Source: Clostridia bacterium | GTDB lineage: Bacteria > Bacillota > Clostridia > Monoglobales > Monoglobaceae | DNA length: 44,357 nucleotides | Direction: 5' to 3' | Assembly (NCBI GenBank): GCA_017436245.1 | Contig: JAFSDN010000044.1 | Span: 1 to 44,357 of the forward strand | Shown here: piece after piece, positions 1-8,877 of the stretch | How positions within the stretch are numbered: position 1 is the stretch's first letter | Layout of the letters: every line of letters starts with the position of its first letter | Made by a program: the position numbers and the translations under genes | The notes under the pieces: model-generated | What the model was told of the DNA's origin: nothing | Database searches by the model: none | Seen by the model: the letters and a program-made list of their open reading frames with translations, nothing else

Positions 1-482
1 AACCATTCAAGAACCTGATTCACAAGTCCGTATTCATAATGGAACAGGATTGTTGCCATATATCCCACAACTACCCACGAAATGAATCTTGGCAAAAACA
101 GTATTGTCTGATAGGTTTTCAGATACACTCTCTTGTCAATCAAATCCATAAGCAGTGCAATCATTACCGAAACTGCCGCAACAATGAAAATTGACAGGAA
201 GTTATAAAACAGGGTGTTCAGCAATATTCTTGTTGCCGCATCTGACGAGAACAAAAATCTGAAGTTGTCAATTCCGTTCCACGCACTGCCCAGAATTCCC
301 TGCTTGGGCTTGAAGTTCTTGAACGCAACAATGGAGCCGCCCATTGGTACATAACAGAACACTATCAGCCAGATTATTCCCGGCAGGGCAAGACACAGCA
401 GTTGCAGAGTCTTTCCGTTGCCCCACTTCCTTCTCTTTCTGACCACTCCGTCTTTGGTCATCTTTTCGGTCAGTTTTTCCAC
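1..482 (-). CDS. LplB-type sugar ABC transporter permease, 3' end missing
   Basis: Inner-membrane subunit of a binding-protein-dependent importer for oligosaccharides (LplB/YtcP class). The gene runs off the left edge, so only about 160 N-terminal residues are seen. After a basic stretch (RKRRKWG) comes a first membrane helix, then the family-typical AFKNFKPKQGI...SAWNGIDNFRF segment, then two more hydrophobic helices. I place the start at the GTG at 482-480, because an AGAGG lies 10 nt upstream and an in-frame TGA immediately precedes it; the ATG at 461 has no good ribosome site. It lies downstream of the discoidin/GH4 operon on the same strand and has its own consensus promoter. It probably imports fragments released by those secreted proteins, which is inference from position. 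The solute-binding protein and second permease are not in the window. Confidence 0.85.
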   Translation of the reverse strand, partial: MEKLTEKMTKDGVVRKRRKWGNGKTLQLLCLALPGIIWLIVFCYVPMGGSIVAFKNFKPKQGILGSAWNGIDNFRFLFSSDAATRILLNTLFYNFLSIFIVAAVSVMIALLMDLIDKRVYLKTYQTILFLPRFISWVVVGYMATILFHYEYGLVNQVLEW

Positions 483-540
483 TCACATCATTCCTCTCAC
501 TTATAAACAATCGCTGTCTTTTTTTTACGCCCTGAAAGCA

Positions 541-597
541 GAAATGACTTAACCTTTTTCAAGATTTAAGTCATTTCTTTGTTCAGAACCGACTTAA
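541..597 (-). repeat. Inverted repeat and three ttaagtc motifs in the permease leader
   Basis: A perfect 12-bp inverted repeat pairs gaaatgacttaa (541-552) with ttaagtcatttc (566-577) around a 13-nt loop. A third copy of gacttaa lies at 591-597. All lie in the 5' leader between the promoter at 626-654 and the permease start. No T-run follows the stem on the minus strand, so it is not a normal intrinsic terminator. It could be an operator or an RNA control structure for the transporter. Confidence 0.5.
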
Positions 598-625
598 TAC
601 AACAGTTCTAATTCTGCATAGTACC

Positions 626-654
626 ATTATATACTGTGTTTCAGCATATGTCAA
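626..654 (-). promoter_or_regulatory. Consensus sigma-A promoter for the ABC permease
   Basis: On the minus strand TTGACA (654-649) and TATAAT (631-626) are separated by exactly 17 nt. Both boxes match the consensus. The promoter starts only about 9 nt after the stop codon of the discoidin gene at 664 and gives a leader of roughly 130 nt to the GTG at 482. Confidence 0.85.
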
Positions 655-663
655 ATATGCCTT

Positions 664-3600
664 TTACTTTTGAGTATAAATATCCATAATACCGTAACCA
701 AGTTTTAATCTCCAGGATGCATTGATATACTCAGTAGCATCCTTATATATTCCAACATAGCGGTAATTGGTATTCTTATATGCTTCAGGAACATGGTAGA
801 GAACAATTCCCGAATCCTTTGAACCGTCATTTCCGCCTGCAACACCTGTCTGGGTATATATGGTCACACCGTTTGACAAATCAACATTATTTGAAAGAAT
901 AACTTTGAAATTGCTGCGGCGTGCCAGATTTGATGCGTCTGTTCCCGATGCATAATCTGCATATGCAATTGTGTCTACCTTTGCACCACTTGCACCCAAA
1001 TCATAGTACATAAAGAGTACTTCTGTTGAATCAGATGTCAGCTCGTTCCAGAAATGCTCATATGTCTGCAATGTGTTTTCACCGTTAAGCTGTCCAACCT
1101 GAGCATTTGAAAGTGTGCTTGTCTTTGAACGCCATACCTTTGTTCCTCTGTTCTTGATTTCAAAGTTTGCACGGCTAACACCAGCTGCATCAGCATAATA
1201 TTCCGAAGGAACATTAACGTTGATTTCCGCAATACCCAGCTTGCCTGTTTCATTTTCAACAAGAACGTAACGGTAAGGGGTTTCGTCATACATGGGATAA
1301 TTTGTTGCATTTGTCTTGTCGGCAACTGTTGCACCCTGACTGTGAACCAGTTCCTTTGTCGCAAACTGAGGATCATTTGACACATAGATTGAATAGTTTG
1401 ATGCCGCTGTGTCGTCATTCATAGGCAAATAATCTATTGATGCAATGGGATATGATGCACCAAGGTCAACAACAAGGTTGTTACGCTTTGCATCTGTTGC
1501 AGAACCGCTTTCATAATATGTTGCGGGATCATTGTCAACAGCATATGCCCCTGCGTGACCTGTTGAGTTTGTGATTGTGTATACCATGCTGTCAGATGCC
1601 GCATCTGTCACTGAATCATATTCCACCTGTTTGGGCTTTGCAGTATAAATGTCCATTATACCGTAGCCAAGTCTCAAGCTCCAAGCCGCATTGACATAAG
1701 ATTTGGTATCCTTGTATATACCAACATAACGATAGTTGTTATTCTTGTATACTTCGGGAACATGATAAAGAACAAGACCCGAATCCTTTGAGCCGTCATT
1801 TCCGCCTGCAATGCCATTCTGTGTATATACCGTCACGCTGTTTGACAAATCAGCATTATTTGAAAGAACTACCTTGAAATCACTGCGTCGTGCCAAATTA
1901 GCAGGCTCTGCATCCGATGCGCAGTCTGCAAAAGCAATTGTATCAACCTTTGCACCGCCTTCACCCAAATCATAATACAGATACATAGTATCCGTTGAGG
2001 TTTCTGACAGATTATTCCAAGTGTGTACATAAGTCTGCAATGTATTTTCACCATTAAGCTGACCAACCTGAGCCTTAACTGCGTTGGGCATAGCTGAACG
2101 CCATACCTTTGTTCCTCTGTTCTTAATCTCGAAGTTTGCACGGTTAATGCCAACTGCATCTGCATAATATTCCGAAGGAACATTAACGTTAATTTCTGCA
2201 ACACCAAGCTTGCCTGTTTCCTTTTCGACAAGAACATAACGGTACGGTGTGTCACCAACAACCACATAATTTGTAGCATTAGCTTTGTCTGCAACTGTTG
2301 CACCCTGGCTGTGAACCAGTTCCTTTGCCGCAAACTGAGGATCATTTGACACATAGATTGAATAGTTTGATGCCGCTGTGTCGTTGTTCATGGGCAAATA
2401 ATCAATTGATGCAATGGGATATGATGCACCAAGGTCAACAACAAGGCTGTTACGCTTTGCATCTGTTGCAGAACCGCTTTCATAATATGTTGTCGGGTCG
2501 TTGTCAACAGCATTTAAGCCTGCGTGATCTGTTGAATTTGTGATTGTGTATACCATGCTGTCAGATGCCGCATCTGTTACTGAGTCGTATTCTTCTGCCT
2601 GCTGATAGTTGTAAACATAAACCGAATTCATACGAAGCTGAAGCTTGTCGTTATACTTTGTATCTTTGTAGAATACAATATATTCATACTGTTTTGATGT
2701 AAACTGCTGAGGTACATCATAGATAATCAAGCCTGAGAATCCATAAGTAGGATGACCTGCAATACCTTCCTGAGTTACAAGAACATCTGCATCAGCCAAA
2801 TCAAACACGGGCTGACCGCCGGACAATGTGCATTCTCCTGCTTCAAGACCGAGAATCTTGAAATTAGAACGGAAATCAAACTGGTTTTCACCTGTTCCGG
2901 TGTCACCTGATTCAAGTGCAATATGGCTGACAGGTGAAACATTATTCAAAGGAATAGCAAGAGAAATTGCATCATAGGTTGTCTGACTGATTTGCTTTCC
3001 TCCAAGAACATTGTAAGCAAAAGCACTGGCTGTTTTTCCGTTAGCTGTTCTGTAACCGTAAACGTTATCGGTCAGATAATTCTGTCTGTCAACACGAACA
3101 TCATAAAACTCTGACGGTACATTAACCTTCAGATCCTTAATGGCAAGAGAACCATTACCGAAAATCTTTTCAACAACAACATAACGGTATGAGCCTGCAT
3201 CCTTCACAGGAAAAACAGTTGCTTCTGTTGTGGAAACAGCTGTTTCGCTTACGGCGCAGATATACTTAACATTTGAGAATACAAACTGCGAATCATTGGT
3301 GACAAAAATATCAAACATTTTTGCCGATTCCTCATCTGCAGGAAGATATTCAATTGAGTTAACGGGATATTCGGCACCCAAATCCACAATATAGCGTTGT
3401 TTGAAACATCCCTGGTCTGTTGCAGTAGATGCGCCTTCGGTATATGCTTCCCAGTATGTTTCAACATTGCCGTCCACAGCCGCTTCGGGCCAATGTCCGT
3501 CCGTTGCAGAAGATGCAAACACAGCAGAAGATGCCGCCGCATCAACTGTTGCAACAGGAGTTGCCGCACTGTTTGTCTTAACTTCTGTCAGAGGCGATGC

Positions 3601-3936
3601 TGTCGTCTCGTCCCAAAGCAAGAATTTTGTGGTTGCAATACTATCAAAATAATTTGCCTTTTGAGCATTTATTGCAAAATTTGCCCAAATCTTGCCATTT
3701 TCGACGGTAGCTTCTTCTGATTCAACACCAACCATTCTGTTCTGAGTGTCAAAACTTGCCGCATAAAACATCAGGTCTTTTCCTGCAAGAGCCGAGCCTT
3801 CAGCCATAACAAGATAGCCGCCGCCGGTTGAATACACATCAAGAGTTGCCGAATTGTCTGCCGCTCCGACACTCTGTACGCCTACCATGCTGAACAACAT
3901 AGCTGTCAAAATCAAAGTAATTATTAATTTTTTCAT
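664..3936 (-). CDS. Secreted multi-discoidin protein without anchor
   Basis: A protein of about 1090 residues that should be exported and bind glycans; no catalytic domain is recognised. The signal peptide is MKKLIITLILTAMLFS... . The ATG at 3936 is chosen because GGAGG lies 7 nt before it; the ATG 18 nt further upstream would place that ribosome site inside the gene. A short beta domain (about residues 30-110) is followed by six F5/8-type-C-like (discoidin) modules in three pairs, each pair starting with a D-G/D-N-D...T-Y-W/Y-E pattern and VDLGA.YP. The last two pairs are a tandem duplication. There is no SLH, LPXTG or dockerin motif, so it should be released or held by other proteins. It is the last gene of the GH4-headed operon, 83 nt after the propeller gene. 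The first two-thirds is homologous to the C-terminal part of the 1977-residue protein at 18139-24072. Confidence 0.8.
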   Translation of the reverse strand: MKKLIITLILTAMLFSMVGVQSVGAADNSATLDVYSTGGGYLVMAEGSALAGKDLMFYAASFDTQNRMVGVESEEATVENGKIWANFAINAQKANYFDSIATTKFLLWDETTASPLTEVKTNSAATPVATVDAAASSAVFASSATDGHWPEAAVDGNVETYWEAYTEGASTATDQGCFKQRYIVDLGAEYPVNSIEYLPADEESAKMFDIFVTNDSQFVFSNVKYICAVSETAVSTTEATVFPVKDAGSYRYVVVEKIFGNGSLAIKDLKVNVPSEFYDVRVDRQNYLTDNVYGYRTANGKTASAFAYNVLGGKQISQTTYDAISLAIPLNNVSPVSHIALESGDTGTGENQFDFRSNFKILGLEAGECTLSGGQPVFDLADADVLVTQEGIAGHPTYGFSGLIIYDVPQQFTSKQYEYIVFYKDTKYNDKLQLRMNSVYVYNYQQAEEYDSVTDAASDSMVYTITNSTDHAGLNAVDNDPTTYYESGSATDAKRNSLVVDLGASYPIASIDYLPMNNDTAASNYSIYVSNDPQFAAKELVHSQGATVADKANATNYVVVGDTPYRYVLVEKETGKLGVAEINVNVPSEYYADAVGINRANFEIKNRGTKVWRSAMPNAVKAQVGQLNGENTLQTYVHTWNNLSETSTDTMYLYYDLGEGGAKVDTIAFADCASDAEPANLARRSDFKVVLSNNADLSNSVTVYTQNGIAGGNDGSKDSGLVLYHVPEVYKNNNYRYVGIYKDTKSYVNAAWSLRLGYGIMDIYTAKPKQVEYDSVTDAASDSMVYTITNSTGHAGAYAVDNDPATYYESGSATDAKRNNLVVDLGASYPIASIDYLPMNDDTAASNYSIYVSNDPQFATKELVHSQGATVADKTNATNYPMYDETPYRYVLVENETGKLGIAEINVNVPSEYYADAAGVSRANFEIKNRGTKVWRSKTSTLSNAQVGQLNGENTLQTYEHFWNELTSDSTEVLFMYYDLGASGAKVDTIAYADYASGTDASNLARRSNFKVILSNNVDLSNGVTIYTQTGVAGGNDGSKDSGIVLYHVPEAYKNTNYRYVGIYKDATEYINASWRLKLGYGIMDIYTQK
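667..2592 (-). repeat. Tandem internal duplication of about 957 bp
   Basis: The segment 2592 to about 1636 and the segment 1623 to about 667 encode the same two-module discoidin unit twice in a row. Each starts with EYDSVTDAASDSMVYT and ends with GYGIMDIYT. DNA similarity is high throughout, with mostly synonymous differences, pointing to a fairly recent in-frame duplication. The homologous protein at 18139-24072 has only one copy of this unit. Confidence 0.85.
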
Positions 3937-4019
3937 ACATTTTCCTCCATTCATAATGATGAATTCTGATTTATTAAAAACGCTATCCTCCCTTCATAGA
4001 ACTTTATTTATTTTAAATT

Positions 4020-5492
4020 TTATTTAATGACAAATGAATAAACATCCGCATCACTCATTGTGAACCTGAGCATAATTGTTTTTCCTTCCAGATTCTTAAG
4101 TTCTGCACCATCCTGAAATAAAACAGGTCTATCAAGTGCATCACCGAATATTTCATAGCTTGAAAAGCCGTCAAGCGGTCTTCCGCAATCATCCAGAACA
4201 TCGACAATGATATATCCCTTTGCCGAGGTTCTGAAGTTAAGCTCCATTTTTTCGCCCGTAAAGGTAAAAGGCTTTGTCACAATATTCTTTTCCTCATAGA
4301 CTGCACGAAATGATGCAAATCCGTCCAAACGTATGGTATACCGATACAGTCTTGCAGGATCTGTTCCACGATGACCTTCCTTCATAAACATTGAAATCTC
4401 ATTGGTTATATGAGGATATTCCCTTGGTGTTTCAATCATACCGTATGCAGGATAGCAATCACCGTATATCCAGTTGAAGGTGTGCTCTGTTTCAGGAGTG
4501 AACATCGCCTCATCAAACCTATGCCAGTCAAGACCGTTTCGGGAGCTCATAAACAATCCGTCGGTTAGTGCCCAGGCAAGACGGGGAAGAGTTTCAAAGT
4601 GCTCTTTTCTCTTTTTAATGTTTCCTTCGCACATCTGGTCGAAATTTTTCAGCCATCTGTGCTTCTCGGTGTATCTTGTTGGAAATCCAACAGCTATATG
4701 AGGAGCACGGTAATATGGAATTACATTATTTGTATACAGCTCATAATCATCCTTCTCACCGTATCGCAAGATAACAGGATTAGACCAGTTTTTGAAATCG
4801 TCCGATTCCATATACCTGATGTCACGCAAACCGCCTGCTGTTCCGGCGCCTGGGCCTTTGTGAAGACCCCGCACATACGCCACATACTTTTTCTTTCTTT
4901 TGTCCCAGTAAGCTACATTCAGAGAATCAAAAATTCCGCCATTGGGCACACTTCCATCGGTCATCATCCATGCTTTTTTGAAATGTATTCCATCAGGGCT
5001 GGTATAGCACCAAAGCTCACGGTTGTCAGGAAAAGGCTTTCCTTCACGCTCAAAATGCGAAAGTGCTTTAAATCTTTCCTCGGGCAAGCACGCAGGATTC
5101 TCATCCTTGAAGACAAAGAAATTGTCCAATTGATGCTCCTTGCTCTGTTTCAGAATAATATTGTTTTTAGTATTGCCTTCAAACTCACAAACGTTCAGTT
5201 CAGGACGATGCCAGGTGATTCCATCCTTGCTTTCCATAAAGCAAGCATTAAAAGGCTTTTCAACACCGTTATGTACTGCCATAATTCCAAGATAATACAT
5301 ACGATATCCTTCATCTGTTTCAACAATATTGAAATAGATGCTGGAATCACCCTCCCAAGGTTTGTCAAGGGTGCATACCAACTCACGTTTGATGGGTTTG
5401 TTCATGGTAAGTACAGCGGTTGTCTTGCTTTCGTCCACCAAATGATAGTCCCAGAACACCTCTCTGTTGTTTTTCTCAATATGCAAAGACAT
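4020..5492 (-). CDS. Cytoplasmic five-bladed beta-propeller glycosidase-like protein
   Basis: A 490-residue protein without signal peptide. Blade-like repeats read as in the GH43/GH32 superfamily: short aromatic strands such as YRMYYLG, KDGITWHRPEL, PDGIHFKKAW, ESDDFKNWSNP and RNGLDWHRF. A C-terminal beta-sandwich begins near residue 390 (EKNIVTKPFTFTGEKMELNF). This is the usual layout of five-bladed-propeller glycosidases, but I cannot assign a numbered family or a catalytic triad with confidence. The start has GGAGG 8 nt upstream, only 15 nt below the stop of the preceding SLH gene, so the two are co-transcribed. With GH4 it is one of two operon products expected to stay in the cytoplasm, presumably acting on imported oligosaccharides. 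An intracellular lectin-like or phosphorylase role is also possible. Confidence 0.65.
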   Translation of the reverse strand: MSLHIEKNNREVFWDYHLVDESKTTAVLTMNKPIKRELVCTLDKPWEGDSSIYFNIVETDEGYRMYYLGIMAVHNGVEKPFNACFMESKDGITWHRPELNVCEFEGNTKNNIILKQSKEHQLDNFFVFKDENPACLPEERFKALSHFEREGKPFPDNRELWCYTSPDGIHFKKAWMMTDGSVPNGGIFDSLNVAYWDKRKKKYVAYVRGLHKGPGAGTAGGLRDIRYMESDDFKNWSNPVILRYGEKDDYELYTNNVIPYYRAPHIAVGFPTRYTEKHRWLKNFDQMCEGNIKKRKEHFETLPRLAWALTDGLFMSSRNGLDWHRFDEAMFTPETEHTFNWIYGDCYPAYGMIETPREYPHITNEISMFMKEGHRGTDPARLYRYTIRLDGFASFRAVYEEKNIVTKPFTFTGEKMELNFRTSAKGYIIVDVLDDCGRPLDGFSSYEIFGDALDRPVLFQDGAELKNLEGKTIMLRFTMSDADVYSFVIK

Positions 5493-5507
5493 ACAATTTA
5501 CCTCCGC

Positions 5508-8500
5508 TTATTTATACAAATACACAATCGCTGACCTGGGAGTACCGCCTGAGTTCAGTATCATATGTCTGTACGCCTCAGCCTCATATGGCGACAAATC
5601 GCTGATGTTTTTGATGGTTTTTTCATATGGATCACACAGGAAATTCTTTGTCAGCATATTCTTCATATAGACATATTCGCTGTATTCACCGCTGGTTTCA
5701 TCCCGATACTGTGTCCGGAATGAATATGTGGTATCCGTCAGCTTAGAAAGCTCGCCAAACTGATAATAATATGTTGCTATATAGGTTGCCACATTGGTTG
5801 AGCCAACACAAAGCCACGATGCACGCTTCTGTTCGGGAAGTTGATTTTCGTCAAAATCAAAAACTCTGTCCACTGCTGTAACGGTTTTTCTGCCATTCAG
5901 GGTTTGATACCTGATTATGTCTCCAAAGCCGATATCTGATGCACTCTTGATTAACACACTTTCAAGTTCAGGATTTGCGGCAATGGTCTTCGCAAGCAAA
6001 ATTCCATCCATCTGCCATTCATTGCCAAGATACTGTGTTGCAACACCATTTGTGGGAGCTGTGATAAACTCCTGATAATACAAACCGTGTTCAACCAAAA
6101 TGGCATCCTCTTCCACATAAATAGTGGCTTTTTGCTGTGTCAGTACATTATAACCCGATATCTCAATATACACCGTTTCATCTGTTTGGTCGTATACCGT
6201 AGAAACCTCTTCAACCAACAACGAAGGTGCGACAGGGTCTGTTACAACATCATAGGTGCCCTGCAAATCTGCATATTCCCTTCTCTGTGCCGCGAACTTG
6301 AAGAAACCGGTTTCAGGGTTCTGCATATACAAATCGATATCCTGGTTTTTGATGTTCAGGTTTGTTGTCACATTAACCACTTCGGGATAAACCTGATAAT
6401 AATCATCGTACGCATATCCTTTCCAGAAGTCACCATTAACGGTACTGCTGTTTCCGTCGTCCTTCACCGGAAGAACAAAAACGGGAGATTTGTTTTCAAT
6501 TTTTGCAGTTTGGGTGTGATTCAACCAGAAGGAGCCCGATGCCTTTGAATACATTTCTCTGCCCACACGGTTTTCAACAGAATAATTCATGGAAGTATCT
6601 TCCTCATGCTCTGTTCGGTTTAGTGAATCCAGTTCGGCAATTTCATTGTTGCCGTTCAGCTTGAAACACATAAAATTAAGTGTGTAAAATCCGTTTGCGT
6701 TCTGTGTCAGAATGTTTTTCAGTTCCTTTACTGAAACAGATACTCCATCCAGCTTGACCTTCTTTGCATAAGGATAAACTTCCCATTTGTTGTGCTGTGT
6801 GAAAACACGGCTGTAAAGAGGCTCATCAAAGCCTGATTCCTGCTTATGACCCTGGAAGAATCCAATGATCCAGTCCTGACCCAAAACTTCTTCAGCTTTG
6901 ATCATCCACAAAATTCTGTCACTGTCATCCAAAAATACTGTCACGGTATCACCCAGCGAAAACATTCCGGGGATATTGTCCTTTTCATAAGCAAATTCAT
7001 ACTCAACTCCGCTGAGCGTAAAGCTTTCACCTGATGTAGCTTCAATAACACGGTTTTCAAGCTTTTTGCACTCAACGATCCGCGCAACATCACCATCCGC
7101 TGATGTGTAAACCTTTACCACCTGATTTGCTTTCAGTCTCTTGAGTTTCTCCACATTGCCAAGATAGTTATAATATGTTACATTTTCTTCATCAAATGTA
7201 AATCTTTGACCTTCGGAATCTGTCAGAGAAAGACGTTCATCCTGAACGAATACCGACATAAGACGGTGCACTGTGTATTCATTTACAAATACCACATCAA
7301 ACCTTTTGTCATCGTTATTATCCAAAAGTGTAATATCACCGTTTTCTATAAGTAAATCGGAAGGCTGATATGAAAGCTGCACCACACCGTTGTAAACCAC
7401 ATCATATTTTTCGGAAAGAGTATACTTTCGGCTTTTGTCAGATGAATCATAAGCCTTTATTACATTGCTTCTGATATCTGATTCCGTGCAATCCAAAGCC
7501 GATGCATCAATGACTATCTCGCTGTTTTCCGGACTTTCCCAGAAAACGACAATTTTGTTGGGATTGTCCTCATATGTTCCCACCGTCACGTGCTTTCCTA
7601 GACTGTCTTTCAGCATATTTTCACTGTCATCAAAGGTTTTGCCGCCTACGACTGCTTTAGTAGTATCGTTTGCAACTTTCTTTTCATCAATCAAAGAGGT
7701 CTTCTTGTTTTCCTGAACAATACCTTCATGAAGTATCATCTTATACTTAGATTCAAGCAGGCTTTCTCTTTCTCGGCCAACTGCCGTATATCCGCCTGCA
7801 GCTGAATATATTATCTCTGCCTGAGGCTTGGTTATGGCGTTTGCCATGATGATATATGCATCACCGCGTTTCAGGAAATCATCATATTCACCCGATGTTG
7901 TGTTTTCTTCCAGATCCAGCTTTTTGCCGTGCTTGATTACCGCCTGAATATAATATATGGGTTCAGCATACATTGATGTGTCATAGCCCATTGCTCTCAA
8001 AGTCATTAACAAAAAGTCCGCTCTGGTCACATAATCATTGGGGCGAAATCGTGAATTACCGTCACCTGTGATATATCCCAAAGCATATGCTGTCTGGATT
8101 GTGTCAAAGTATTGATTTGCCTCATCAACGTCCAAAAATACGGGTGTGCTTATTGATTTCCCGTTGGTCACTTCACCATTAAAGACCTGCACAATCAGGC
8201 TGACAGCCGTTGCTCTTGTCATCAGGTTTTCCTGATTAAACTCACTTTCTTCAGGACACGCCCCAATTGCATTGAGCAAAGACAATGCTCCATATAGCTC
8301 TGTTCCCTTTTCCACATCATCAAAACTCAAGCCTTCTTTTTTCAGGGCACTCAAATCGGAATATACTTCAATTTCAGCCACGTGTGCAATGTTTGTGCCT
8401 GATTCCTTAGGCTTTTGAATTCGCACATAACGGAAAGGCAGACCGTTTGTTTCAAAAATGATATTCTCCATGTATGGCACCGGAGCGGAATCCATTTCAT

Positions 8501-8858
8501 ACTTAACAACCTCGCCCGAAAAATCTGCCGTATTTGAAAGCATCAGCACAAAATCCTTACGGTAATGTTCGATGTCAGAATCCTTACGGGGAACAAGCTC
8601 AACGGATGTAATCTGGTGCTGAGCACCCAAGTCTACCTGCACCCACATTTCATCGCCGGGGTTTGCACGTGTCCACCAAGTATTATAATTACCGTCTGTC
8701 ACATAATAATCATATGCTCCATGCTGATATGAATAGGCGGTGGTTGCCTTTCCCAATGCAAGGTTTGGCAATTCTGCTTCTGATGCACTGACCGGGAACT
8801 GCATCAATCCTACGGTAATAGCACAAATCAAAACACATATAATTAACTTTTTCACCAT
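5508..8858 (-). CDS. S-layer-anchored protein: discoidin, N-terminal SLH, large beta-rich tail
   Basis: About 1116 residues. The signal peptide starts at the ATG at 8858 (MVKKLIICVLICAITVG), with AGGAGG 9 nt upstream. One discoidin module follows (about 30-165, with NLALGKATTAYS, DGNYNTWWTR and VQVDLGAQHQI). Then come two clear SLH motifs and one degenerate one at about 185-345 (LMTRATAVSLIVQ; YALGYITGDGNSRFRPNDYVTRADFLLMT). The remaining 770 residues are beta-rich, of unknown function, and end in a block with SDIGFGDIIRYQTLNG and YYYQFGELS. SLH motifs bind pyruvylated wall polymers, so the protein should sit on the cell wall with its C-terminal part exposed. The order discoidin-SLH-tail and much of the tail are shared with the protein at 35472-38744. 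It follows the 8878-12750 gene by 19 nt. Confidence 0.8.
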   Translation of the reverse strand: MVKKLIICVLICAITVGLMQFPVSASEAELPNLALGKATTAYSYQHGAYDYYVTDGNYNTWWTRANPGDEMWVQVDLGAQHQITSVELVPRKDSDIEHYRKDFVLMLSNTADFSGEVVKYEMDSAPVPYMENIIFETNGLPFRYVRIQKPKESGTNIAHVAEIEVYSDLSALKKEGLSFDDVEKGTELYGALSLLNAIGACPEESEFNQENLMTRATAVSLIVQVFNGEVTNGKSISTPVFLDVDEANQYFDTIQTAYALGYITGDGNSRFRPNDYVTRADFLLMTLRAMGYDTSMYAEPIYYIQAVIKHGKKLDLEENTTSGEYDDFLKRGDAYIIMANAITKPQAEIIYSAAGGYTAVGRERESLLESKYKMILHEGIVQENKKTSLIDEKKVANDTTKAVVGGKTFDDSENMLKDSLGKHVTVGTYEDNPNKIVVFWESPENSEIVIDASALDCTESDIRSNVIKAYDSSDKSRKYTLSEKYDVVYNGVVQLSYQPSDLLIENGDITLLDNNDDKRFDVVFVNEYTVHRLMSVFVQDERLSLTDSEGQRFTFDEENVTYYNYLGNVEKLKRLKANQVVKVYTSADGDVARIVECKKLENRVIEATSGESFTLSGVEYEFAYEKDNIPGMFSLGDTVTVFLDDSDRILWMIKAEEVLGQDWIIGFFQGHKQESGFDEPLYSRVFTQHNKWEVYPYAKKVKLDGVSVSVKELKNILTQNANGFYTLNFMCFKLNGNNEIAELDSLNRTEHEEDTSMNYSVENRVGREMYSKASGSFWLNHTQTAKIENKSPVFVLPVKDDGNSSTVNGDFWKGYAYDDYYQVYPEVVNVTTNLNIKNQDIDLYMQNPETGFFKFAAQRREYADLQGTYDVVTDPVAPSLLVEEVSTVYDQTDETVYIEISGYNVLTQQKATIYVEEDAILVEHGLYYQEFITAPTNGVATQYLGNEWQMDGILLAKTIAANPELESVLIKSASDIGFGDIIRYQTLNGRKTVTAVDRVFDFDENQLPEQKRASWLCVGSTNVATYIATYYYQFGELSKLTDTTYSFRTQYRDETSGEYSEYVYMKNMLTKNFLCDPYEKTIKNISDLSPYEAEAYRHMILNSGGTPRSAIVYLYK

Positions 8859-8877
8859 AAATTTCAACCTCCTTTCT

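Noticed and set aside
268-510. 80-codon minus-strand frame at the left edge
   Set aside because: It overlaps the ABC permease in another frame; only the permease frame gives membrane helices and family motifs.
541-577. Intrinsic terminator after the 664-3936 gene
   Set aside because: The stem is good, but no T-run follows on the minus strand and a consensus promoter lies between it and the gene.
667-2592. CRISPR or short tandem repeat array
   Set aside because: The repeats are long coding duplications; no short direct repeats with unique spacers were seen anywhere.
4599-5534. 311-codon open frame on the plus strand
   Set aside because: It lies wholly antisense to the propeller gene, has no ribosome site, and its translation has no domain-like composition.
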